Shown in pieces: positions 26,901 through 31,420 of a stretch of 31,420 nucleotides of DNA. The DNA lies in assembly GCA_045601245.1 (NCBI GenBank), contig JAZRZH010000034.1:1-31420 (forward strand), written 5' to 3'. How positions within the stretch are numbered: the stretch's first letter is position 1; each line of letters starts with the position of its first letter. Origin of the DNA: Cacconaster sp045601245. Lineage in GTDB: Bacteria; Bacteroidota; Bacteroidia; Bacteroidales; UBA932. Below the pieces are notes generated by a model that did not search any database, had not been told where the DNA came from, and was given only the letters and a program-made list of their open reading frames with translations. The position numbers and the translations under genes were made by a program.

Positions 26901-27044
26901 TGCCTGTGCCTGCGCTGCCGAGCTGGCTGCCGGAAGTTCATCGGCATAAGCCGCGGTGCCGACGAACATCAGCAACGCTACCATACCTGTGAACCTTTTG
27001 GCAAGGCTCTTTCTCGACATTGAGAAATACAGTTTGTTGTTCAT
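23940..27044 (-). CDS. SusC-like TonB-dependent transporter (first pair)
   Basis: A 1034-residue outer-membrane transporter. The ATG at 27044 is preferred; an upstream in-frame ATG at 27080 would add MQRHFFIHYLNN, which looks like leader sequence. The N-terminal hydrophobic segment (MVALLMFVGTAAYADE) is the signal peptide after a basic stretch. Then come the CarboxypepD-regulatory-like domain (KITGTVVDESGNPFPFVDV), the SusC-type TonB-box region (IEETVVVAFGEQRKAA), and the plug with DPVEIESFSILKDAAATAVYG and GANGVVLVTTKRGDEG. A long beta-barrel ends in Phe (LGVNLQF). It is the first gene of the five-gene operon and is divergent from the secreted amidotransferase-like gene. Confidence 0.95.
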   Translation of the reverse strand: MNNKLYFSMSRKSLAKRFTGMVALLMFVGTAAYADELPAASSAAQAQAKSQKVKITGTVVDESGNPFPFVDVYVTNTTLGTVTDAKGHYELTLEDPTSLTFNFLGYETKVVNVGKKTVIDVKLTPSTDMIEETVVVAFGEQRKAAISSAVSTVKSEEIMKSPVSNISNAVVGRIPGLVSMQGSGQPGADESTFYIRGVGSWNDAEPLYVIDGVERNQSQFLRIDPVEIESFSILKDAAATAVYGSKGANGVVLVTTKRGDEGRPKVNFNSSITLNQPTRVPTYLKSYESLVLYNEALMNDGKAPLYSDADLQHYLLQDDPYRYPDTDWYDIMMKDFSTQENASLSVRGGTKTVKYYVSGTYMYQGGQLKTVQGRIYDPKFAYQRVNLRSNVDVIVTKAMTISVDMSLGMTDKSQPYENTDVFTNMNRIPSWIMPAYYEGPDGEKLYAGTTDFTTQNPLYLLATRGSYRAKNNTVNASVKLSYDFDQWIKGLSASLRGAYDSNFGNYGQWTETQTTYGLISQPGRTDRFIEFLEPSFYGSSSGSISSTRKVYGEARLNYKLNFGSNKIGISGVANCSDYRSGSSVPYKDVSFIGILNYSYKDKYFIEANAAYRGSENFAPGHRFGLFPSVSAAWNVHQESWIKDNIDFINNFKIRGSYGIVGNDYASTRFIFKEGKWTTSDSANARFGQNEGVSKGITTEPVIANPLATWEKAHQTNVGFDIAVLKNKFTLSVDRFFEYRTHILMTPNSVPGLIGIGVTDMNIGKTSKNGWEFDFGYRQKVNKNFTFYAKANYTIMENKVIFKDEPESMLEWQKEEGRPIGTPFGYVVLGYFKDQEDIDNSPVQQVGSAPIPGDLKYLDFNADGVINEYDKVACGYPKVPQMIYGLSGGFEYKNFSLDFHFQGAGRSSVLISNYLMYEFYNRGRVQPIHQGRWTPETAETATYPALHIGGTSQNHVTNTFFRKNNDYLRLKNVEMAYNMTFKKTAAVKGARVYLSAVNLFTWDKLKVVDPETPTGSTGGIYPQTKGYSLGVNLQF

Positions 27045-27109
27045 ATTGTTAAGATAATGAATAAAAAAATGTCTTTGCACTTTTAAGTTAGTATACCATA
27101 TACAAAATA

Positions 27110-27117
27110 CAAAATTA
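27110..27117 (-). promoter_or_regulatory. -7 element of the SusCD operon
   Basis: The minus strand reads TAATTTTG, a TAnnTTTG match. The predicted start near 27103 leaves a leader of about 59 bases before the ATG at 27044. The nearest upstream TTG (minus; plus 27135-27133) is only 15 bases away, so the -33 element is poor, as expected if an activator controls the operon. No regulator gene is linked. Confidence 0.4.
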
Positions 27118-27243
27118 GAAAAAAAATCTTATCAACCATAATTTAACATCAAAATCTCTCGCACCACATCCAAGTCATCTATATTATATATATAGGTACA
27201 CCGCACATCCCGTCAATTCCGGTAATGAGAAGAACTTTTTTAT

Positions 27244-27251
27244 TATCTTTG
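27244..27251 (+). promoter_or_regulatory. -7 element of the secreted amidotransferase-like gene
   Basis: TATCTTTG followed by C is a strong Bacteroidetes -7 match. The predicted start near 27258 leaves a leader of about 26 bases before the ATG at 27284. No clear TTG is present 19 bases upstream. The 27045-27283 interval otherwise holds only AT-rich sequence, including an alternating TA tract near 27182-27193. Confidence 0.5.
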
Positions 27252-27283
27252 CACAAAAGCAAACATTCATCATTCAATAAATT

Positions 27284-28591
27284 ATGAAACTCTCACGCAT
27301 TCTTGCTGCCGGGGCATTGCTCGCAGCATCGGCCGCAACCCTCTCCGCGCAGGAAAGCCGCGGATACTACAAGGACATCTTCATGGACAGCGGCATAAAG
27401 GTAACCTCAAGGACCGATCTCCCTACCGCCAGGTCACTTGGATATTCGATGGAAATGTTCGTTTCCGCCAAGAGCGACTTCACCGCGACGGACACGCTGC
27501 TTCAGGACAAAGTCTTCTCCGGGTCAACAATGGACGAGAACGGACACCTTCTCTACCCTGACGGAGCTCCACGCTTCCGCGTCATCTATATGAACGGCGG
27601 ACGCGCCACCAGCCACGGCAGATCTCTCGGCGAGGCCGGTCGCCAGCACTACAGGGATTTCATCAAGGCCGGAGGCAGCTATGTGGGAACCTGCGCCGGT
27701 GCATACTGCGCAAGCAGGGGCTATGAGGACCACGACACCATCAAGTTCATCAAGGAATACCTCGGCATCTGGCCGGGCTGCACCGAAGATACAGATCTTA
27801 GCACCAGCCAGACCGATATGACAATCCCAAAGAAGTCTCCGCTGCTCAAATACCACGATTTCGGCGGCAATATGAACATCGAGGACGTCTATCACAACGG
27901 CGGATGCTTTGCCAGCGAAAGGCTGATATGGCCTGCAGGCACTGAAATCCTCGCAAAATTCAACACCAAGGGACGCAGCGACGTCAAGGCAATTGTGGAC
28001 GGCAAACCGAGCATCTGGGCTCTCAAGGAATCCTCAGAAACCGGCCGCGTAATCTCCTGCGGTTCACACCCTGAAGGCAAGATCACCGGCGAGAATTTCT
28101 ACCTTATGAAGGCGATGCTCGAATACGCGATGGCCGGCAACGGCTGTGTAAAGGTGAAGGGCGCGCTCAAGGACGGCGAAACCCGCGCAATGACCAAGAC
28201 CACCGGAGACAATGACCCGGCATACACCCGCATCGGCGACAAGCAGTATCATCACTTCACATATGAGGTGCCTAAGGGATGCGACAGCCTTGTCATCAGA
28301 CTCGAAACCCTCAAGGGCTGGAACAACTTTGACCTCTACCTCTATGCCGACAGCAATGATTATGCATTCAGCGACAACTCCTGGTACCGCAACGTCGAGC
28401 TCGGTTCGACCAAGGACCTTGTCATCTACAAGCCGGCGAAGGGCACTCTGCATATCTCAGTATTCTGCGACACGACAGTGGAAGTTGAGAAGACCGCCTA
28501 CGGCGAGCAGTACACCGGACGCCTCGAAGTCCTCAACGGTGTTCCGTATAAGATCACGGTAAACCCTGTTGCAAAGGAAGAGAAGAAATAA
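27284..28591 (+). CDS. Secreted class I glutamine-amidotransferase-like (BPL_N-type) protein with C-terminal PPC-like domain
   Basis: A 435-residue exported protein. The signal peptide MKLSRILAAGALLAASAATL ends near AQ (residue 23). Residues about 30-285 form a class I GATase-like fold: YMNGGRATSHGRSLGEAG, then the nucleophile elbow YVGTCAGAYCAS with Cys137, and GSHPEG with His262 and Glu264, so a Cys-His-x-Glu triad is intact. This is closest to the biotin-protein-ligase N-terminal-like (BPL_N) group rather than true glutamine amidotransferases. Residues about 305-430 (YHHFTYEVPKGCDSLVIRLE, FDLYLYAD) look like a bacterial pre-peptidase C-terminal (PPC) beta-sandwich, often a substrate-binding add-on of secreted hydrolases. 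The reaction is unknown. It is monocistronic, ends at a terminator, and is divergent from the SusCD operon. Confidence 0.8.
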   Translation: MKLSRILAAGALLAASAATLSAQESRGYYKDIFMDSGIKVTSRTDLPTARSLGYSMEMFVSAKSDFTATDTLLQDKVFSGSTMDENGHLLYPDGAPRFRVIYMNGGRATSHGRSLGEAGRQHYRDFIKAGGSYVGTCAGAYCASRGYEDHDTIKFIKEYLGIWPGCTEDTDLSTSQTDMTIPKKSPLLKYHDFGGNMNIEDVYHNGGCFASERLIWPAGTEILAKFNTKGRSDVKAIVDGKPSIWALKESSETGRVISCGSHPEGKITGENFYLMKAMLEYAMAGNGCVKVKGALKDGETRAMTKTTGDNDPAYTRIGDKQYHHFTYEVPKGCDSLVIRLETLKGWNNFDLYLYADSNDYAFSDNSWYRNVELGSTKDLVIYKPAKGTLHISVFCDTTVEVEKTAYGEQYTGRLEVLNGVPYKITVNPVAKEEKK

Positions 28592-28607
28592 GCACCTAAC
28601 ACAGCAC

Positions 28608-28641
28608 AAATAGGGCGCCCGTTGAAACGAGCGCCCTATTT
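28608..28641. terminator. Bidirectional terminator between the amidotransferase-like gene and the XRE gene
   Basis: AAATAGGGCGC (28608-28618) pairs perfectly with GCGCCCTATTT (28631-28641). An inner CGTT/AACG stem extends the hairpin toward the loop. Flanking A/T sequence fits termination from both convergent sides. Confidence 0.85.
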
Positions 28642-28662
28642 AATATAATGTATAGGTGATGG

Positions 28663-28869
28663 CTATTCGCTGCGATATTCCAGGATATCGCCCGGCTGGC
28701 AGTCCAGCGCGCGGCAGATTGCCTCGAGCGTCGAGAAACGCACACCGTGGGCCTTTCCGTTCTTTAGGATGGAAAGGTTGGCTGCGGAAATGCCTATTTT
28801 CTCAGCAAGCTCGCCCGAAGACATCTTCCTGCGGGCCATCATCACATCTACGTTGACTATTATCGGCAT
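28663..28869 (-). CDS. Small XRE/Cro-type HTH transcriptional regulator
   Basis: A 68-residue single-domain regulator. The helix-turn-helix is readable as MSSGELAEKIGISAANLSIL (16-35), followed by KNGKAHGVRFSTLEAICRAL and the CQPGDILEY end typical of the YozG-like group of tiny XRE proteins. There is no sensor domain. The ATG is 4 bases after the flotillin stop, so it is translated from the same mRNA and is a candidate autoregulator of the NfeD-flotillin operon (inference). Such proteins are also seen as orphan regulators next to membrane-protein genes; no toxin partner is adjacent. Confidence 0.88.
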   Translation of the reverse strand: MPIIVNVDVMMARRKMSSGELAEKIGISAANLSILKNGKAHGVRFSTLEAICRALDCQPGDILEYRSE

Positions 28870-28873
28870 AGTA

Positions 28874-30292
28874 TCAGTTTTCCGGTTCTACAGGTACGGC
28901 CTCAACGGTTTCCGCCGGCTTCTGCACATCGGCGCCCTTGAGATAGGAAGGAAGATCCATACCCGCCATCTTGAAGAGATCCTGGAGCGGCGGGACAGCA
29001 CCCATCATTCCCGAGATGAAGTTTGACGTAGCGGTCTTGCCGTCCTTGGAGCTGCCTCCATCCCAGACGGTCACCTTGTCGATCTTGATACCCTTGACCG
29101 CCTCGACCTGAGTCTTGACAAGTTCAGGAAGCTTATCCGAGATGAGCATTGTGATGGCATCCTTGGCATTGCCGCCGGCTGCCTGGACGAGCTGATTGAA
29201 ACCTTCTGCCTGCTTTGAGAGGATTTCAAGCGCACCGCGAGCCTGTGCGTCCATCTTCGCAAAAATCGCATCTGCCTCACCCTTCGCTTCGCGGCGGAGT
29301 TTCTCAGCCTCAGCTTCCGCAGCGATGATCATCTTTTCCTTCTCGATCTGGGCCGCAACGACAACGTTGGCCTTCTGAGTAGCCTCTTCCCTTTCAGCAC
29401 GGGCAAGTTCGGCGTCGCGCTCGGACTTGTACGCCTCTTCGAGGGCGTGTGCAGCCTGAACCTTCTCGGCTGCCACAGCAAGTCTCTCGGCCTCTGCGGA
29501 CTTTTCACGGCGCATTGCATCGGAATTGGCAATAGCGATCTTCGAATTGTTCTCACCTTCGACTGCGAGAGCGTTGGCCTCAGCAATCTTGATACGGGTA
29601 TCACGGGTGGTCTCGGCTATACGGATATCCTTGTCCCTGTCCGCCTCGGCCTTACCGATCTCACCGTATCTGTTCTGCTCTGCGACACTCTTCTTCGCAT
29701 CGTTGATAGCCTTTGCAGCAGCCTCCTTACCGAGGGCTTCGATGTATCCGGATTCGTCGCGGATATCGGTCACGTTGACATTGATGAGCTTGAGACCGAT
29801 CTTGCGGAGTTCCGCCTCGACGTTCGTGCTCACATTTGCGAGGAACTTGTCGCGGTCGGCATTGATTTCCTCAATGTCCATAGTGGCGATGACAAGCCGA
29901 AGCTGACCGAAGAGGATATCGGTTGCGATATTGCGGATATCTTCGGTATTGAGTCCGAGAAGGCGCTCGGCGGCATTTGTCATGCTTTCCGGTTCGGTGC
30001 TGATTCCGACCGTGAAGCGGCAAGGCACATCAACGCGGATATTCTGCTTGGAAAGGGCATTCTGAAGATTGCACTCGATGCTGATAGGGGTCAGGTCGAG
30101 GTAAGAATAACTCTGGAAGACCGGCCAGATGAAAGCCGCACCTCCGTGGATGCACTTCGCGGAATTGTTGCGTCCTGTCTTACCGTAGATTACGAGAATC
30201 TTGTCGGACGGGCAGCGGCGGTATCTTTTGAGTATTGCCGAGAAGGTGACGAACAACACGAAGACAATGATGAGAATAAGATAAAGTTCCAT
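28874..30292 (-). CDS. floT: Flotillin-like SPFH-domain protein
   Basis: A 472-residue membrane-associated scaffold of the flotillin (YuaG/FloT) group, which organises membrane microdomains and affects fluidity. An N-terminal hydrophobic segment (about 2-21, LYLILIIVFVLFVTFSAIL) anchors it. The SPFH/band-7 domain (about 25-180) contains KILVIYGKTGRN, the FIWPVFQSYSYLDL stretch and VNVTDIRDESGYIEALGKEAA. A long Ala/Glu/Lys-rich coiled coil (about 180-350) follows, with the EA-rich repeats of flotillins, then an oligomerisation tail (LPELVKTQVEAVKGIKIDKVTVWDGG). It is preceded by the NfeD-like gene (12-base gap), the classical partner, and followed by a small XRE gene. Confidence 0.92.
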   Translation of the reverse strand: MELYLILIIVFVLFVTFSAILKRYRRCPSDKILVIYGKTGRNNSAKCIHGGAAFIWPVFQSYSYLDLTPISIECNLQNALSKQNIRVDVPCRFTVGISTEPESMTNAAERLLGLNTEDIRNIATDILFGQLRLVIATMDIEEINADRDKFLANVSTNVEAELRKIGLKLINVNVTDIRDESGYIEALGKEAAAKAINDAKKSVAEQNRYGEIGKAEADRDKDIRIAETTRDTRIKIAEANALAVEGENNSKIAIANSDAMRREKSAEAERLAVAAEKVQAAHALEEAYKSERDAELARAEREEATQKANVVVAAQIEKEKMIIAAEAEAEKLRREAKGEADAIFAKMDAQARGALEILSKQAEGFNQLVQAAGGNAKDAITMLISDKLPELVKTQVEAVKGIKIDKVTVWDGGSSKDGKTATSNFISGMMGAVPPLQDLFKMAGMDLPSYLKGADVQKPAETVEAVPVEPEN

Positions 30293-30304
30293 AATGCTGT
30301 ATTG

Positions 30305-30913
30305 TTAGATAATTAATGAATCCTGTGATTCGACGAGCACAGTATTGCCGTCTATGACTTCCGTCACCTTGATTGCAGTACCGTCGCGAAGAGTCTCCCC
30401 ATCTGTCATAGCATCATACTCACGGACGCAGTTATTGATGGTGATCTGAACCTTGCCCTGACCGGCACGGTCTCCGGGAATGGTAAGGTAGACCTTGCCC
30501 TGACAGCCGACAGCCTGGGAGTATATGTTAATAGTACCGGACTGCTGCATACTGTTGAGCCATTTGAAAAGGTACATCACAATGACGACAAGCACCACGC
30601 CGACAGCGATGGAGAGGAACAACAGCAGTGCAGTGGATTCGATCTTACTGGAAAGCAGGACTGCAGTCCAACCGAATCCGAGGAAGAAATTCACAAAATT
30701 GCGGAATGTGTAGAGGTTCGATCCACCGGCGCCCAGATCGGCATCGGAGAGATCACCTCCACTGACGTCAAAATCAGCATCTATCCCACCCGCATCGGCA
30801 TCCGCACCGATGAAAGTCAGGATGCTCTGGATAACGAATATAAGCGACGCCACAAGGGTAATCCCCCATAATATCTTCATAAAGAGGGAAAGCGAAGTCC
30901 ACCAAGCAATCAT
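30305..30913 (-). CDS. NfeD/YuaF-like membrane protein (flotillin partner)
   Basis: A 202-residue inner-membrane protein. A first helix (about 10-33) is followed by an acidic Asp/Gly-rich loop (ADADAGGIDADFDVSGGD, 37-54), two more helices (about 68-87 and 91-115) and a C-terminal beta domain (about 125-200) with the OB-fold-like pattern of NfeD1b/YuaF proteins (GCQGKVYLTIPGDRAGQGKVQ). There is no ClpP-like serine protease domain, so it is the short type. It directly precedes flotillin, matching the yuaF-yuaG arrangement. It is the first gene of a three-gene operon. Confidence 0.85.
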   Translation of the reverse strand: MIAWWTSLSLFMKILWGITLVASLIFVIQSILTFIGADADAGGIDADFDVSGGDLSDADLGAGGSNLYTFRNFVNFFLGFGWTAVLLSSKIESTALLLFLSIAVGVVLVVIVMYLFKWLNSMQQSGTINIYSQAVGCQGKVYLTIPGDRAGQGKVQITINNCVREYDAMTDGETLRDGTAIKVTEVIDGNTVLVESQDSLII

Positions 30914-30944
30914 AATAAATCAGTTTAAAATTGTTTATGTAATG

Positions 30945-30976
30945 CAAAAATAAAAATATTTATCGTAAAACAACAA
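30945..30976 (-). promoter_or_regulatory. Promoter of the NfeD-flotillin-XRE operon
   Basis: The minus strand carries TATTTTTG (plus 30952-30945), a TAnnTTTG match. Two adjacent TTG triplets lie 18 and 21 bases upstream (plus 30973-30971 and 30976-30974). The predicted start near 30938 gives a leader of about 25 bases before the ATG at 30913. Confidence 0.55.
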
Positions 30977-31049
30977 TAAAATCAAATATTTTTTAATCGA
31001 TATTATCTTCGCCATCAAGATGGCAAATAAAAAAATACTCACTATTTTA

Positions 31050-31079
31050 TTGCATAAGAAAAAAATATTCATACCTTTG
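31050..31079 (+). promoter_or_regulatory. Promoter of the tRNA-Gln/tRNA-Met unit
   Basis: TTG (31050-31052), exactly 19 bases, then TACCTTTG (31072-31079): a full match to the Bacteroidetes promoter, with the same -7 sequence as the strong leftward promoter at 197-204. The predicted start near 31086 is about 10 bases before the first tRNA. Confidence 0.7.
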
Positions 31080-31095
31080 CAATCCCAAAAGCCAT

Positions 31096-31166
31096 TGAGG
31101 TATGGTGTAATGGCAGCACAAGAGATTCTGGTCCTCTTAGTGGCGGTTCGAATCCGTCTACCTCAA
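31096..31166 (+). tRNA. tRNA-Gln (anticodon CTG)
   Basis: A complete cloverleaf. The acceptor TGAGGTA pairs with TACCTCA (31159-31165) and the discriminator is A31166; CCA is not encoded. The D stem is GTGT/GCAC, the anticodon loop is TTCTGGT (31126-31132) with CTG at 31128-31130, and the T arm is GGCGG-TTCGAAT-CCGTC. It should decode CAG. The anticodon stem (AGAGA/CCTCT) has an A-C mismatch next to the loop (31125 and 31133), the position that would pair if the gene descended from a TTG-anticodon copy with T at 31133. Confidence 0.93.
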
Positions 31167-31184
31167 CAAATCAACCAGATTGAT

Positions 31185-31258
31185 GGCGGGGTAGCTCAGT
31201 TGGTTAGAGCGCATGATTCATAATCATGAGGTCTCCAGTTCAATCCTGGATCCCGCTA
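31185..31258 (+). tRNA. tRNA-Met (anticodon CAT), elongator type
   Basis: A complete cloverleaf. The acceptor GGCGGGG pairs with TCCCGCT (31251-31257, G-T pairs at both ends) and the discriminator is A31258. The anticodon stem is CATGA/TCATG around TTCATAA, with CAT at 31219-31221; the T arm is TCCAG-TTCAATC-CTGGA. The initiator GGG/CCC anticodon-stem pairs are absent, so it is not fMet. A lysidine-modified tRNA-Ile2 also has a CAT gene anticodon and cannot be fully excluded by eye. It lies 18 bases after tRNA-Gln, on the same transcript. Confidence 0.9.
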
Positions 31259-31269
31259 CAAAAAATCCC

Positions 31270-31317
31270 GAGCCTTTCGGCGAGGGCACTGAAAAAGGTG
31301 CCTCTCACGAAGGCCTC
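31270..31317 (+). ncRNA. Imperfect long hairpin downstream of the tRNAs, possible small RNA or processing element
   Basis: The inner stem GGCAC (31285-31289) pairs with GTGCC (31298-31302). An outer stem GCCTTTCG (31272-31279) pairs with CGAAGGC (31308-31314) with one bulged T, and internal mismatches lie between the two. No coding frame with family resemblance covers it. It sits between the last tRNA and a strong terminator, so it would be transcribed with the tRNAs. It may be a 3' trailer structure or an independent small RNA; no known RNA family was recognised. Confidence 0.3.
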
Positions 31318-31330
31318 TCAGATTAACACG

Positions 31331-31372
31331 AATGAAGGATGATCGAGATTCTCGACATCCTTCATTTTTTTC
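31331..31372 (+). terminator. Strong rho-independent terminator of the tRNA unit
   Basis: AATGAAGGATG (31331-31341) pairs with CATCCTTCATT (31356-31366). An inner TCGAG/CTCGA stem lies around ATT, and a T run follows to 31371. The total stem is 16 bp with a single bulged A, giving an unusually long and stable hairpin. Confidence 0.88.
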
Positions 31373-31420
31373 GATTCTCGGAACGTTGATTTTAGTCAAC
31401 GAGGATATTTTCGACCATTT

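Noticed and set aside
15554..27044. A classical polysaccharide utilisation locus with glycosidases and a SusR, hybrid two-component or ECF-sigma regulator
   Set aside because: No such enzyme or regulator gene is present between 15478 and 28600; only transport and binding components are found.
18854..27044. Recent tandem duplication of one SusCD pair
   Set aside because: The two SusCs and the two SusDs share family motifs but differ throughout, including signal peptides, TonB-box region and lengths, so an old duplication or separate recruitment is more likely.
31020..31223. Plus-strand frame running through the tRNA promoter and both tRNAs
   Set aside because: It overlaps two complete tRNA cloverleafs and has no protein-family resemblance.
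31185..31258. tRNA-Ile2 (lysidine) instead of tRNA-Met
   Set aside because: The overall sequence is closer to elongator tRNA-Met; Ile2 cannot be formally excluded by eye, so it is kept as an alternative only.
31256..31420. Minus-strand frame open from the right edge to a TAG at the tRNA-Met end
   Set aside because: It reads through the strong terminator and the hairpin, and the Arg-rich translation resembles typical spurious frames over structured RNA.
1..31420. CRISPR arrays, insertion sequences, integrases or phage genes
   Set aside because: No regularly spaced repeats, transposase or integrase motifs, or terminal inverted repeats were seen on reading either strand.

Overview
The window looks like chromosome of a member of the Bacteroidales. 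Evidence: two SusC/SusD outer-membrane uptake pairs, Bacteroidetes-type promoters (-7 element TAnnTTTG, TTG about 19 bases upstream), almost no Shine-Dalgarno sequences, tRNA genes without an encoded CCA end, and families typical of the phylum. Genus is not resolved. Base composition is uneven: one 60-base line counted by hand in mutL (13141-13200) has 40 G+C, one in a susC gene (20161-20220) has 30. No CRISPR array, insertion sequence, integrase or prophage gene was seen.

Layout. 1-265: divergent promoter region. A minus-strand promoter and leader resembling those before rRNA operons points off the left edge, and a plus-strand promoter serves the first gene. 266-4955 (+): OPT-family oligopeptide transporter, peptidase T and a secreted Ser/Thr-rich protein. 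5051-13823 (-): eight closely packed genes, in transcription order a small membrane protein, mutL, rhomboid protease, tsaC, a double-domain GT2 glycosyltransferase, a SpoIID/LytB-like protein, an AmpG-like permease and a NamZ-type exo-N-acetylmuramidase (DUF1343). 13851-14942 (-): FrhB/FdhB-like iron-sulfur protein, divergent from ispF (15001-15477, +) across a symmetric promoter. 15554-27044 (-): susC-susD-susC-susD-DUF1735 lipoprotein operon without any enzyme gene. 27284-28591 (+): secreted class I glutamine-amidotransferase-like protein. 28663-30913 (-): NfeD-like protein, flotillin and a small XRE regulator. 31096-31258 (+): tRNA-Gln(CTG) and tRNA-Met(CAT), followed by a structured segment and a strong terminator.

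How the genes fit together. The first plus-strand pair takes up and hydrolyses small peptides. The distal half of the long minus-strand operon (SpoIID-like, AmpG-like, NamZ, probably the glycosyltransferase) suggests peptidoglycan turnover and muropeptide recovery, co-transcribed with tRNA modification and mismatch-repair genes. The tandem SusCD operon should bind and import glycans or glycopeptides released by enzymes encoded elsewhere; the divergent secreted amidotransferase-like gene may or may not belong to it. The flotillin/NfeD pair is a membrane-organisation module. The best candidates for undescribed biology are the secreted GATase-PPC protein, the pseudo-GT/GT fusion in the cell-wall operon, the enzyme-free double SusCD locus, the mirror-symmetric promoter with near-leaderless transcripts, and the structured segment after the tRNAs.
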